A stretch of 64,000 nucleotides of DNA from an uncultured Bacteroidales bacterium. Lineage in GTDB: Bacteria > Bacteroidota > Bacteroidia > Bacteroidales > UBA932. Each line of letters begins with the position of its first letter. Within the stretch, counting starts at the first letter, position 1. Positions 44,139 to 53,540 of the stretch are shown piece after piece. The stretch covers positions 1-64,000 of the forward strand of contig CALUPT010000006.1 in assembly GCA_944322715.1 (NCBI GenBank), given 5' to 3'. The position numbers and the translations under genes were made by a program. The notes under the pieces are model-generated. The model searched no databases. It was not told the origin of the DNA and saw only the letters and a program-made list of their open reading frames with translations.

Positions 44139-45404
44139 TCAGAAAGGAAGCCCCATCCTGTGCCTTGCGAACGGCATTACCCATGAGGGAGCCTGCTTCT
44201 GCAGAAGCAGGCTTTTCATGTAATCCATATATGGCTCTGCATGATTGAAATATGCATACAGACCCTCGCACAGGGAATTCTTCCTGTATCCATCCGATCC
44301 GATGGCGAACCTGTGTTTCGGGCATTCACCCCGGCAGGCAAAATAGAAACGGCAGCGCAGGCATTCTGCCGGCAGGGTGTTGCGCTTGGCAAGTCCGAAC
44401 TGCAGGCGACGGCGGCTTGAATAGATGTCTTTCAGGGGAGTGTCTTTGATGTTTCCCAGAAGATATTCCGGATATACGAAGTGGTCGCAGGAGTAGACAT
44501 CCCCGTTCCTTTCCACTACAAGGGCATCTCCGCAGGTCTCGCACATCGAGCATACTCCGGGCTGCACTCCGCACCATTGGGCGAGGGTGGCATCGAACAT
44601 CTGTACGAATACCTGTCCGACATCCCGTATGACCCATTCATCGAATATGTCGCACAGAAACCTGCCGTAGTCTTCCGCCGACACGGACCAGGGCGCAAGA
44701 TATGCGTCTTCGGTCTCGGGGGAGACTATCACCGGCCTGCGGAATCCCGGTTTTTCCACGACATGTTCCACGGCGGGAAGAAACTGCATGTACCTGCTTT
44801 TCACCTTGTCCCTCAGGAACCTGTATGTCTCTCCGCCCCTTTTGCCGCAGAGACTGCTGACGACGCTGAGAGTATTGAATTCGACACCATGCCTCCGGAA
44901 CAGGGCGATGGCGTGCATTACCTTTTCGAATGTAGGATGTCCATCCCTTGTGAGACGGAATGCATCATGTATGTCCTGGGGCCCATCGAGGGAAATCCCG
45001 ACGAGGAAGCCGTTTTCGGCAAACAGCCCGCACCATTCCTCATCCACAAGGAGTCCGTTGGTCTGTATGTTGTTCTCTATCCTTTTCCCGTCCGCATATT
45101 TCTTCTGCAGGGCAAGGGCCCGTCTGTAGAAACCCTTCCCGAGCAGCAGCGGCTCGCCCCCATGCCAGCAGAACTGCACGGTATCCACTTCGTTCGCCTC
45201 GATGTATTGCCGGATATATGTTTCCAGAAGTTCATCGCTGATTGCTTCGTTTTTCCCTCCGTACTGGATGGCCTTGTCGAGATAGTAGCAATACGTGCAG
45301 TCCAGATTGCATCTTGACCCGGCCGGCTTCAGCATTGTCACGAAAGCCTTCGGCGCCGTCATTTTCTCGGCATCGCCTATCGTGAATATCTCCTTTTCCT
45401 TCAT
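44139..45404 (-). CDS. anaerobic sulfatase-maturating radical SAM enzyme (anSME-type)
   Basis: A 421-residue radical SAM enzyme with a SPASM domain. The SAM-binding cluster motif CNLDCTYCYY places cysteines at 32, 36 and 39. FCWHGGEPLL, IQTNGLL and VGISLDGP follow as in anSME. The C-terminal cysteines (CGVQPGVCSMCETCGD, then CLRCRFYFACRGECPKH) hold the auxiliary clusters. Such enzymes oxidise an active-site Cys or Ser of sulfatases to formylglycine. No sulfatase lies in this window, so it must act on sulfatases encoded elsewhere. The start at 45404 (MKEKEIFTIG) follows the -7 box TATATTTG at 45423-45430 (minus strand); a longer frame to 45446 begins upstream of it. Confidence 0.92.
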   Translation of the reverse strand: MKEKEIFTIGDAEKMTAPKAFVTMLKPAGSRCNLDCTYCYYLDKAIQYGGKNEAISDELLETYIRQYIEANEVDTVQFCWHGGEPLLLGKGFYRRALALQKKYADGKRIENNIQTNGLLVDEEWCGLFAENGFLVGISLDGPQDIHDAFRLTRDGHPTFEKVMHAIALFRRHGVEFNTLSVVSSLCGKRGGETYRFLRDKVKSRYMQFLPAVEHVVEKPGFRRPVIVSPETEDAYLAPWSVSAEDYGRFLCDIFDEWVIRDVGQVFVQMFDATLAQWCGVQPGVCSMCETCGDALVVERNGDVYSCDHFVYPEYLLGNIKDTPLKDIYSSRRRLQFGLAKRNTLPAECLRCRFYFACRGECPKHRFAIGSDGYRKNSLCEGLYAYFNHAEPYMDYMKSLLLQKQAPSWVMPFARHRMGLPF

Positions 45405-45479
45405 TGTCCATGCAATTTCCCCCAAATATAGGCATAAATTCCGCAAGAGCGGAAACGATATAAAAATTTCCGCTAAAGC

Positions 45480-45510
45480 GTTGATATTTCAAATATTAGT
45501 CGTATATTTG
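45480..45510 (+). promoter_or_regulatory. promoter of the rplC-rpsC ribosomal block
   Basis: GTTG (45480-45483), 19 bases and TATATTTG (45503-45510) give a near-consensus promoter. The leader to the rplC ATG at 45572 is about 55 bases. This promoter replaces the read-through from rpsJ that the standard gene order would provide. Confidence 0.65.
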
Positions 45511-45571
45511 CAGCCCGCCAAAATGTATTGCGGCGGGTAAAGTATTTATAATCAATTAATTAAACAAACCA

Positions 45572-46195
45572 ATGCCTGGATTAATTGGAAAGAAAATCGG
45601 AATGACTTCCGTTTTCGGTGCTGATGGGAAGAATATCCCATGCACCGTAGTTGAGGCTGGTCCGTGTGTTGTTACGCAGATTCGTACAGTAGAGAAAGAT
45701 GGTTATGCCGCTGTACAGCTTGCCTATGACGAAATGAAAGAAAAGCACACCAGCGCGCCTCTGAAGGGGCATTTTGCAAAGGCAGGAACCACACCTAAGC
45801 ACAAGCTCGTCGAGTTCAAGGCGGACTTCGCTCAGGAGCTCAAGTTAGGCGACACCCTTACGGTGAGCGATGTATTCGCAGATACCGCATTCGTGGATGT
45901 CACCGGTACTTCTAAAGGAAAAGGATTTCAGGGCGTGGTAAAGCGCCACGGATTCGCAGGAGTGGGAGGACAGACGCACGGCCAGCACAACAGGCTGCGC
46001 CATCCGGGTTCGCTCGGTGCATCATCATGGCCTTCACGTGTGTTCAAGGGCATGAGGATGGCAGGTCACATGGGTAACGCCAGGGTAAAGGTGTTCAACC
46101 TCGAGGTCGTGAAGATCATTCCTGAGAACAATCTTATCGTTCTTAAGGGCTCGGTACCTGGAGCCAGGGGTTCATATGTAATTTTGGAGGATTAA
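45572..46195 (+). CDS. rplC: 50S ribosomal protein L3
   Basis: A 207-residue L3, an early-assembly 23S rRNA-binding protein near the peptidyl transferase centre. The start [15 protein letters not shown] and the loop [18 protein letters not shown] with its methylatable Gln region are diagnostic. It opens the ribosomal block here; rpsJ, its usual upstream neighbour, is at 60338. The next gene starts five bases after its stop. Confidence 0.98.
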   Translation: MPGLIGKKIGMTSVFGADGKNIPCTVVEAGPCVVTQIRTVEKDGYAAVQLAYDEMKEKHTSAPLKGHFAKAGTTPKHKLVEFKADFAQELKLGDTLTVSDVFADTAFVDVTGTSKGKGFQGVVKRHGFAGVGGQTHGQHNRLRHPGSLGASSWPSRVFKGMRMAGHMGNARVKVFNLEVVKIIPENNLIVLKGSVPGARGSYVILED

Positions 46196-46199
46196 GGTT

Positions 46200-46829
46200 A
46201 TGGAATTGTCAGTTTTGAAAATTGACGGAACAGAGTCCGGAAAGAAGGTTGTTCTCAATGATGAGATCTTCGGCATCGAGCCGAACGACCACGCTATCTA
46301 CCTCGATGTGAAGCAGTATCTTGCCAACCAGCGTCAGGGGACTGCAAAGACCAAAGACCGCAGCGAGGTTGCATACAGCACCAAGAAGCTTATCCGTCAG
46401 AAAGGATCCGGCGGTGCCCGTCACGGCAGCCGCAAGGCCGGTATCTATACCGGCGGCGGAAGGGTATTCGGCCCCAAGCCTCGTGACTACCGCTTCAAGC
46501 TCAACAAGAAGCTCAAACAGCTCGCAAGGTTCTCCGCCCTTTCATACAAGGTAAGGGAGAATGCTCTCATAATGGTCGAGCCGTTCACAATGGATGCTCC
46601 GAAGACCAAGGAATTCATCCAGATCCTCAAGAACATCAAGGCTGGGGACAGGAAGATTCTCTTCATTCTTCCGGAGAACTCCCAGAATATCTACCTTTCT
46701 TCACGCAATCTTCCTCAGGTGACGGTGAAGTCCGTTGACGAGATCAACACCTACCTCATCATGAATGCATATTCAATGGTGATGGTTGATGGAGTCCAGG
46801 ATATTCTCGCATCAAGGATCAAACGCTAA
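46200..46829 (+). CDS. rplD: 50S ribosomal protein L4
   Basis: A 209-residue L4, lining the exit tunnel. The extended loop contains RQKGSGGARHGSRKAG followed by GGRVFGPKPRDY, the standard family signature. In many bacteria L4 also represses its own operon, but no such regulatory structure was identified in this leader. It lies between rplC and rplW with gaps of 4 and 12 bases. Confidence 0.98.
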   Translation: MELSVLKIDGTESGKKVVLNDEIFGIEPNDHAIYLDVKQYLANQRQGTAKTKDRSEVAYSTKKLIRQKGSGGARHGSRKAGIYTGGGRVFGPKPRDYRFKLNKKLKQLARFSALSYKVRENALIMVEPFTMDAPKTKEFIQILKNIKAGDRKILFILPENSQNIYLSSRNLPQVTVKSVDEINTYLIMNAYSMVMVDGVQDILASRIKR

Positions 46830-46841
46830 ATTGATACGGAA

Positions 46842-47132
46842 ATGGGAATCATAATTAAGCCAATAGTAACAGAAAAGATGACGGTTCTGGGCGATAAGTT
46901 GAACCGCTACGGCTTTATCGTGGATCGCAAGGCAAACAAGATCGAGATCAAGAATGCGGTAGAGCAGATGTACAACGTGTCTGTTGCGTCAGTCAATACT
47001 GCCAACTATCACGGAAAGAGGAAATCCCGTTATACCAAGGCCGGTATGCTCAGGGGTCGCATGAATCACTACAAGAAGGCATACGTCACTCTTGCTGGTG
47101 AGGACAAGATTGATTTTTACGCTAACATCTAA
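46842..47132 (+). CDS. rplW: 50S ribosomal protein L23
   Basis: A 96-residue L23, which sits at the tunnel exit and docks trigger factor and SRP. The start IIIKPIVTEKM and the segment YGFIVDRKANKIEIKNAVE are typical. It follows rplD by 12 bases and precedes rplB by 12 bases. Confidence 0.97.
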   Translation: MGIIIKPIVTEKMTVLGDKLNRYGFIVDRKANKIEIKNAVEQMYNVSVASVNTANYHGKRKSRYTKAGMLRGRMNHYKKAYVTLAGEDKIDFYANI

Positions 47133-47144
47133 CAGGTAAACGCA

Positions 47145-47969
47145 ATGGCAGTAAGAAAATTCAAACCGGTAACCCCGGGACAGAGGAACAAGGTAATCAG
47201 TGCTTTTGACGACATTACCTGCAAGACCCCTTATAAACCGCTGCTTGAACCTATCAAGAAGACAGGCGGACGCAACAACCAGGGTAAGATGACCGTCCGT
47301 TATATCGGCGGCGGCCACAAGAGGATGTACCGTATCATCGATTTCCGTCGTGACAAGGACAACTGCAAGGCGGAAGTAATGACTATCGAGTACGATCCGA
47401 ACAGAAGTGCGCGTATTGCACTCGTGAAATATGAAGATGGCGAAAAGAGATACATTATCGCTCCTAACGGATTGAAAGTAGGACAGATCATAGAGTCCGG
47501 CGCAGGTGTGGCGCCTGAAGTCGGCAACGCTCTTCCTCTCTCTGATATTCCGCTCGGTACACTCGTACACAACATCGAGCTCCGTCCTGGACAGGGTGCC
47601 GCAATGGCACGCAGTGCCGGTACGTTCGCTCAGCTCGCTGCCCGTGAAGGGAAGCATGCCATTCTCCGTCTGCCTTCGGGCGAGACAAGGATGGTGCTCG
47701 TTTCCTGCCGCGCGACAGTAGGTACGGTATCGAATCCAGACCACAATTTGGAGTCGCATGGGAAAGCAGGCCGCCGCAGATGGCTCGGCCGTAGGCCACG
47801 CAACCGCGGTGTCGTAATGAACCCGGTAGATCACCCGATGGGTGGTGGTGAAGGCCGTGCATCCGGAGGACATCCGAGGTCCCGCAAGGGTCTTCCTGCA
47901 AAGGGCTACAAGACTCGTAATCCTAAGGCAACTTCAAACAAGTTCATTATTGAAAGAAGGAAAAAATAA
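47145..47969 (+). CDS. rplB: 50S ribosomal protein L2
   Basis: A 274-residue L2, needed for subunit joining and peptidyl transferase function. The N-terminal [10 protein letters not shown], the central [19 protein letters not shown] and the C-terminal [17 protein letters not shown] (with the conserved His) are all intact. It is followed by rpsS after 19 bases. Confidence 0.98.
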   Translation: MAVRKFKPVTPGQRNKVISAFDDITCKTPYKPLLEPIKKTGGRNNQGKMTVRYIGGGHKRMYRIIDFRRDKDNCKAEVMTIEYDPNRSARIALVKYEDGEKRYIIAPNGLKVGQIIESGAGVAPEVGNALPLSDIPLGTLVHNIELRPGQGAAMARSAGTFAQLAAREGKHAILRLPSGETRMVLVSCRATVGTVSNPDHNLESHGKAGRRRWLGRRPRNRGVVMNPVDHPMGGGEGRASGGHPRSRKGLPAKGYKTRNPKATSNKFIIERRKK

Positions 47970-47988
47970 CGGAATAAATTAAGAGATT

Positions 47989-48258
47989 ATGAGTCGTTCA
48001 TTAAGAAAAGGTCCTTATATCCAGGAGAGCCTGGAAAAGAAAATTCTTGCTATGAATGAAGGCAGCAAGAAGAAAGAGGTTGTCAAGACTTGGTCACGCG
48101 CAAGTATGATCTCTCCTGATTTCGTGGGTCACACCATCGCCGTTCATAATGGAAACAAGTTTATTCCTGTATATGTCACGGAAAACATGGTAGGACACAA
48201 GCTCGGAGAGTTTGCGCCGACGAGAACTTTCAGAGGCCATTCGGGCAACCGTAAATAA
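47989..48258 (+). CDS. rpsS: 30S ribosomal protein S19
   Basis: An 89-residue S19, part of the 30S head. The start [15 protein letters not shown] and the end [15 protein letters not shown] are the family norms. It lies between rplB and rplV. Confidence 0.97.
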   Translation: MSRSLRKGPYIQESLEKKILAMNEGSKKKEVVKTWSRASMISPDFVGHTIAVHNGNKFIPVYVTENMVGHKLGEFAPTRTFRGHSGNRK

Positions 48259-48284
48259 TTGTAATTTAAAATGAAATTGTAATT

Positions 48285-48704
48285 ATGGGAGCTCGTAAAA
48301 GACTGATGGCCGAGAGGCTGAAAGAGATAAAGAAGCAGACAGCAATTGCTAAACTGAACAATGAGCCTTCTTCTCCTCGCAAGATGCGCCTTGTGGCAGA
48401 CATCGTGAGAGGCGTTGAGGTGAACCGCGCAATGGATATCCTGAGGTATTCCAAGAAAGCCGCATCCAGACCTCTTGAGAAACTCCTCAAGAGCGCCGTG
48501 GCCAACTGGGAGGCCAAGAATCCGGACAGGACAAGCGAACTGGACAACGGCAATGTGATCGTCAAGACCATTATGGTGGACGAGGGCCGCACGCTCAAGA
48601 GAATCCGCCCTTGCCCGCAGGGTAGGGCCGGCAGGATCCGCAAGCGTTCCAACCATGTCACTGTCATCCTTGATGTGAAGAAACCAGCAACAGTGGAGGA
48701 ATAA
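48285..48704 (+). CDS. rplV: 50S ribosomal protein L22
   Basis: A 139-residue L22 with the tunnel-lining hairpin near [18 protein letters not shown]. The N-terminus is slightly extended ([18 protein letters not shown]) as in other Bacteroidetes, then [15 protein letters not shown]. The stop is three bases before rpsC. Confidence 0.97.
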   Translation: MGARKRLMAERLKEIKKQTAIAKLNNEPSSPRKMRLVADIVRGVEVNRAMDILRYSKKAASRPLEKLLKSAVANWEAKNPDRTSELDNGNVIVKTIMVDEGRTLKRIRPCPQGRAGRIRKRSNHVTVILDVKKPATVEE

Positions 48705-48707
48705 ATT

Positions 48708-49448
48708 ATGGGACAGAAAACAAATCCAATCAGCAACAGAATCGGTATCACCCGTGGTTGGGACTCTAACTGGTGTGGTGGTAAATATGCGGAGAAGATA
48801 GCCGAGGACTATAAGATCCGCAAATATCTTGTGAACCGTCTTGCAAAGGCAAGCCTTTCCAAGATTGTCATTGAAAGGACCCTCAAGCTCATCACCGTGA
48901 CCATTCACGCAGCACGTCCGGGCGTCATCATAGGCAAGGGCGGAGCAGAAGTGGACAAGCTCAAGGAAGAGCTCAAGAAGGTAACGAGCAAGGATGTGCA
49001 GATCAACATTTTCGAGGTAAAGAAGCCGGAAGTGGATGCGCACATCGTTGCAGACAGCATTGCCCGTCAGATCGAGGGCCGTGTTTCCTACAGAAGGGCT
49101 ATCAAGATGGCTGTCGCCACTACCATGAGGGTAGGAGCAGAGGGAATCAAGGTTCAGATCAGCGGCCGTCTCGGCGGTGCCGAAATGGCAAGGAGCGAGA
49201 TGTTCAAGGAAGGCCGTACTCCTCTCCATACATTCCGTGCCGACATCGACTATGCACTCGCTGAGGCTCATACCAAGGTAGGTGTGCTCGGTATCAAGGT
49301 GTGGATCTGCAACGGTGAGGTCTATGGAAAGAGGGATCTCTCCCCGAATGCAGGCATAGCAGCCAATGCCCAGTCCCAGGGGCAGCGCGGAGGCCGTGAC
49401 CGCCGTCGCGGAGGAGACCGTCGCAGAGACCGCAGGGACAGCAAATAA
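48708..49448 (+). CDS. rpsC: 30S ribosomal protein S3
   Basis: A 246-residue S3 with a KH domain ([18 protein letters not shown]) and a C-terminal domain ([14 protein letters not shown]). The tail is a run of Arg, Gly and Asp ([17 protein letters not shown]). In the standard order rplP (L16) would start within a few bases; here the operon stops at a terminator 22 bases later. The rest of the S10/spc genes must be elsewhere. Confidence 0.98.
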   Translation: MGQKTNPISNRIGITRGWDSNWCGGKYAEKIAEDYKIRKYLVNRLAKASLSKIVIERTLKLITVTIHAARPGVIIGKGGAEVDKLKEELKKVTSKDVQINIFEVKKPEVDAHIVADSIARQIEGRVSYRRAIKMAVATTMRVGAEGIKVQISGRLGGAEMARSEMFKEGRTPLHTFRADIDYALAEAHTKVGVLGIKVWICNGEVYGKRDLSPNAGIAANAQSQGQRGGRDRRRGGDRRRDRRDSK

Positions 49449-49469
49449 TGATTATGCATATATAATGAA

Positions 49470-49496
49470 GGGTGGCCCGGACGAGCCACCCTTTTT
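49470..49496 (+). terminator. terminator after rpsC
   Basis: GGGTGGC (49470-49476) pairs with GCCACCC (49485-49491) around an eight-base loop and is followed by TTTTT. It ends the ribosomal operon early. Confidence 0.85.
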
Positions 49497-49531
49497 GCAT
49501 TATGTACCGTTTCTCCTTGAGCGTTGTACAT

Positions 49532-49790
49532 TGTCATTCTGAGCGTAAGCGAAGAATCTGAAGCTGAACGTCTTTTCTGTCATTCTGAGCGACAGCGAAG
49601 AATCTGGTGCTGAGAACCGGAACGGAACTCCGGATCCTTCGCAGCCGCTCAGGATGACAATGCTATGTCCCAGATCCTTCACTTCGCCTGGCGGCTGCGC
49701 TCAGGATGACAGAAACAGGCTGCGTTCAGGATGACAAGAATCAGCTCCGGCTACGGTGACAGAAGGCCGGAGAGTGAAGGATGACAGCTA
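49532..49790. repeat. cluster of dispersed repeats in both orientations
   Basis: Forward copies TGTCATTCTGAGCG...GAAGAATCTG lie at about 49532-49560 and 49578-49606. Inverted copies ending TCAGGATGACA lie at about 49632-49659 and 49671-49711. Degenerate partial copies follow at about 49719-49790. Forward and inverted copies can pair to form long hairpins. No gene lies in the 339 bases between rpsC and the P-type ATPase. Single copies of the same family occur at 23998 and 32260. Confidence 0.8.
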
Positions 49791-52412
49791 TCTGCCGTTC
49801 CAGCCGAAAGCCTTGAAGAGTTCTACTACCACCAGCGGAATCAGGGCAAGGCCGAGTATGGTAAGCCACTGCTGTCCGGTCAGCTGCACGAAACTGAATG
49901 CCTTGACAAACGGAGGAATGAACAGTACGGCTGCCGTGAACAGTATCGATATGAATATGGCGAATATCAATGCCTTGTTATTGAGCGGGTTGAACCTGAA
50001 CCGGGATTCCGTATTCGAATGGAGGTTTCCGGCGTGAACAAGTTTGGCTGCAATAAGGGTGGCGAAAGCCATTGTCTGGCCGACTGCTTCGCCTCCGGCG
50101 TTGCTGCCGATAAGGAATGCCGTCAGAGTGATGAGCGACATCATCACGCCCTGGTAGCCTATTCTCCAGACCATACCTCTGTCCATGAACTGTTTGCCTT
50201 TGCCTCGCGGACTCTTGTTCATTATGTCTTTTGCCGCAGGGTCGAGACTCAGCGCCAGAGCAGGGAAGGTCTCGCTTACGAGATTGATCCAAAGTATATG
50301 GATCGGCAGGAGAGGGATTCCGATCGCAGGCATCCACATCGCCATTACCGATGTGATGAAGAGGAGCAGCACCTCTCCGATATTGGTCGAGAGCAGGAAC
50401 AGAATGGTCTTCAGGATATTGTCATATATCCTTCTCCCTTCCGCCACTGCGGATACTATTGTCACGAAGTTGTCATCTGAAAGGATCATATCGGAAGCAT
50501 CCTTGGCGACTTCCGTTCCTGTGATGCCCATTGATACTCCTATGTCCGCCTGTTTGAGTGCAGGGGCATCGTTCACTCCGTCTCCTGTCATTGCCACGAT
50601 CTCCCCTTTCTTCTGCCATGCGGTCACTATCTTGACCTTCTGCTCAGGCGCAATCCTGGCGTAGACCGAGTATTTTTCCACATCCCTGTCGAACTCTTCT
50701 TCGCTGAGCCTGTCAAGTTCGACCCCGGTGATGGCACGGTCGCCCTCACGGAAGATTCCGATCTTGGATGCGATGGCAAGTGCTGTAGCCTTGTGGTCTC
50801 CGGTGATCATCACAGTCCTGATGCCGGCGTTGCGGCATTCCTGGATGGCTCCTATGACCTCCTCCCTTTCAGGGTCTATCATTCCGGTCATTCCCACGAA
50901 GATAAGGTCTTTCTCGACCTCCTCCATTTCGGATGAGACTTCGTCTGTCGGTCTGTAGGCCATGGCAAGCACTCTCAGTGCGGATTCCGCCATTGCCTTG
51001 TTCCGTTTCTGCAGGTCTGCGATATCATCCGGCGTTATCTCCCGTATTCCATCTGCAGTCTCAATCCTTGTGCACACCGAAAGCACTTCATCCAGCCCTC
51101 CTTTGGTATTGATCTGCAGGGTCCCGTCCGGCATCCTGTTGATGGTGGACATCCTTTTCCTCGATGAGTCGAATGCCACTTCGCCTACCCTCGGACAGGT
51201 GGCATCGAGTTCGCCCTTGACTGTCCCTTTGGCTTCACCCAGATCGATAAGTGCAATTTCTGTCGGGTCTCCTACCCTTGTAATGCCGCCTTCGCTGTTT
51301 TTAACCACCTTTGCATCGCAGCACAGTACCGATATCGTGACAAGCCTGTCCGGATTCCCGCTGGCGGTGTATGTGTCCACTACGGTCATCTGGTTCTTTG
51401 TCAGGGTGCCGGTCTTGTCCGAGCATATCACCGTGGTACAGCCCAGAGTCTCCACAGATGGCAGCTTGCGGATGATGGCGTTGTGCCTGACCATACGCTG
51501 TACACCCATTGAAAGTATAATCGTCGAGATGGCAGGTAGTCCTTCCGGAATTGCTCCCACTGCCAGGGATATTGCAACCATCAGCATGCTTACAACAGGC
51601 CGTCCGTTCAGCAGTCCGATTGCAAATATCAGCACGCAGATGACTATAGCCGCTATGCCTATCACCTTGCCGAGTTTCTCCAGACGGACCTGCATTGGTG
51701 TCTGGGTATCAGAGTCGTTGTCGAGCATGTTGGCGATTTTCCCTATTTCCGTGTCCATTCCTGTCCCGACCACAATACCTCGCCCGTGTCCGAATGTCAC
51801 GACGCCGCTTGAGTATGCCATATTCTTGCGGTCTCCCAGAGGAATGTCCTCCCCTTCGAGGGTGTCCGGAGTCTTTTCCACCGGGACGGATTCGCCTGTC
51901 ATGGATGACTCCTGGATGCTCATGTTGTAGGATTCGGTAATTCTGATGTCAGCAGGGACTATGTCTCCGACCTCGAGTTCCACAAGGTCTCCGGGAACCA
52001 CTTCCTCCACATTGACCACCATCGGCTCCCCGTTCCTTATGACCTTTGCTACTGGAGCGGCCATCTTCTTCAGCGATTCAAGCGACTTCTGTGCCTTGAA
52101 TTCCTGATATGCCCCGATAAAGGCATTCAGAAGCAGGATTCCAATTATAATATAGGTGTCCAGAAGACCTTCCCCTGTCCTGATGCCCATTATTCCAGAA
52201 ATCACCGCAGCTATTATCAGGAGGATGATCAGAAAACTCTTGAACTGGGCGATGAACATTGAAAGAAACGACCTCTGTTTCTTCTGTACGAGTGTGTTGC
52301 GCCCGTATTTCTCTATTCTTGACTGGATCTCATCTGGGTTCAGTCCCTTGCCTGTGTCCGTGCCGAATGCCGAGGCGATGTCCTCTATCGGACTGTTGTG
52401 ATAGTTTGCCAT
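49788..52412 (-). CDS. calcium-translocating-type P-type ATPase (P2)
   Basis: An 874-residue P2-type cation ATPase, most like PMCA/SERCA-type calcium pumps. It has a cation-ATPase N-terminal domain, the actuator motif MTGES (171-175), the ion-binding PEGLP in helix 4 (289-293), the phosphorylation site Asp332 in CSDKTGTLT, and the hinge TGDGVNDAPALKQADIG. About ten membrane helices are expected. It probably exports Ca2+ from the cytoplasm, but ion choice cannot be proven from sequence. A minus-strand -7-like box CATATTTG (52450-52457) lies upstream. It is divergent from the AraC gene. Confidence 0.9.
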   Translation of the reverse strand: MANYHNSPIEDIASAFGTDTGKGLNPDEIQSRIEKYGRNTLVQKKQRSFLSMFIAQFKSFLIILLIIAAVISGIMGIRTGEGLLDTYIIIGILLLNAFIGAYQEFKAQKSLESLKKMAAPVAKVIRNGEPMVVNVEEVVPGDLVELEVGDIVPADIRITESYNMSIQESSMTGESVPVEKTPDTLEGEDIPLGDRKNMAYSSGVVTFGHGRGIVVGTGMDTEIGKIANMLDNDSDTQTPMQVRLEKLGKVIGIAAIVICVLIFAIGLLNGRPVVSMLMVAISLAVGAIPEGLPAISTIILSMGVQRMVRHNAIIRKLPSVETLGCTTVICSDKTGTLTKNQMTVVDTYTASGNPDRLVTISVLCCDAKVVKNSEGGITRVGDPTEIALIDLGEAKGTVKGELDATCPRVGEVAFDSSRKRMSTINRMPDGTLQINTKGGLDEVLSVCTRIETADGIREITPDDIADLQKRNKAMAESALRVLAMAYRPTDEVSSEMEEVEKDLIFVGMTGMIDPEREEVIGAIQECRNAGIRTVMITGDHKATALAIASKIGIFREGDRAITGVELDRLSEEEFDRDVEKYSVYARIAPEQKVKIVTAWQKKGEIVAMTGDGVNDAPALKQADIGVSMGITGTEVAKDASDMILSDDNFVTIVSAVAEGRRIYDNILKTILFLLSTNIGEVLLLFITSVMAMWMPAIGIPLLPIHILWINLVSETFPALALSLDPAAKDIMNKSPRGKGKQFMDRGMVWRIGYQGVMMSLITLTAFLIGSNAGGEAVGQTMAFATLIAAKLVHAGNLHSNTESRFRFNPLNNKALIFAIFISILFTAAVLFIPPFVKAFSFVQLTGQQWLTILGLALIPLVVVELFKAFGWNGR

Positions 52413-52534
52413 TGTCAGATAATGTTTGTCAATGCTCTTGTTTTGTGTGCAAATATGAAAATGTCAATTTTTTATTTCCGAGTACAAAAATGCACTATAT
52501 ATTCGGATATTATATTATATTTACCGGACAAAAA

Positions 52535-53467
52535 ATGTCAAAAATGTCGCTTCAGTCGAATGATGCCATAATCCGGGCGTCGTCTGCCAATGTGGGTGAT
52601 GCCGCTGAAGGTTGTTCCCCTGCAGGCAATGTATCTGCTGCGTTGCCCCACGAAGAATTTTTCCTGGAACCGGTGGCTGGCGACGGGATGTCTGCTGACG
52701 GAATCATCCCGCTTTTCAGCCGTGGAGTCTCCGTGCTCTTGTTTTCGAGGGGCAGGGCTGAAGTCAGGATAAACGGCAAATCCTATCCGGCAGAGGCAGG
52801 TACGGTTGCCACTGTCATAGAGGATGAGATTGTCGGGCTGGAGAATGTGTCGGCAGACTGCATCTGCTTCATGGTCTCAGCACCTTCCGAGACGGTGATA
52901 GACTTCCCGTCCCCTGCAGATTCGGACATACTGACGATGACGGTGATTTCCCCTGTGTTTACAGTCCCGGACAGGAAGATGGCGCTGGCGATGGAATATT
53001 ACCGTCTGATGCAGACAGTCAATGCGGACAGGGACAATGTGTTCAGATGGGAGATAATGAAATCGGTATTCTATTCGATGATGCTGGAGGTGTGCGATGC
53101 CTACCGTCAGTACGGCACCGTGGTGGGCAAGTCCGAACTTCTGCGTCATGAATGGCTCGGGGATGAGCTTTTCCGCCTCCTGTCGCGCCACTGCAGGACG
53201 CACCGCAGCGTTTCCTTCTATGCGGAGAAGCTCAACATTACTCCCAAATATCTTTCCCGCGAGATAAAGCGGATTACCGGCCGTACTGTCCAGGAGTGGA
53301 TCAACAGGCTTACGATAATGGAGATGAAGAAGCAGCTCAATATCCCCGGCCGTACGGTCATGCAGATATCGGAGGATATGGACTTCTCCAGCCCATCCGC
53401 TTTCGTGCAGTTCTTCAAACACCACACCGGCACCACCCCTCTCAAATACCGCAAATCCGCCCGGTGA
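52535..53467 (+). CDS. AraC-family transcriptional regulator
   Basis: A 310-residue regulator. The N-terminal cupin-like sensing region (about 30-160) binds an unknown ligand. The C-terminal AraC DNA-binding domain (about 205-308) has two helix-turn-helix units, seen as SVSFYAEKLNITPKYLSREIK and the later MQISEDMDFSSPSAFVQFFKHHTGTTPLKYR (quoted in parts: ISEDMDFSSPSAFVQFF). The start at 52535 is preferred; a longer frame runs back into the divergent ATPase gene. Its target is unknown; the divergent P-type ATPase is one candidate. Confidence 0.88.
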   Translation: MSKMSLQSNDAIIRASSANVGDAAEGCSPAGNVSAALPHEEFFLEPVAGDGMSADGIIPLFSRGVSVLLFSRGRAEVRINGKSYPAEAGTVATVIEDEIVGLENVSADCICFMVSAPSETVIDFPSPADSDILTMTVISPVFTVPDRKMALAMEYYRLMQTVNADRDNVFRWEIMKSVFYSMMLEVCDAYRQYGTVVGKSELLRHEWLGDELFRLLSRHCRTHRSVSFYAEKLNITPKYLSREIKRITGRTVQEWINRLTIMEMKKQLNIPGRTVMQISEDMDFSSPSAFVQFFKHHTGTTPLKYRKSAR

Positions 53468-53540
53468 ACCAGTTGTCAAAGACTGTGTTCAGAGCATTGA
53501 ACAAATTCCGGAAAATCTGCTCAATGCTCTGAACATTCTG

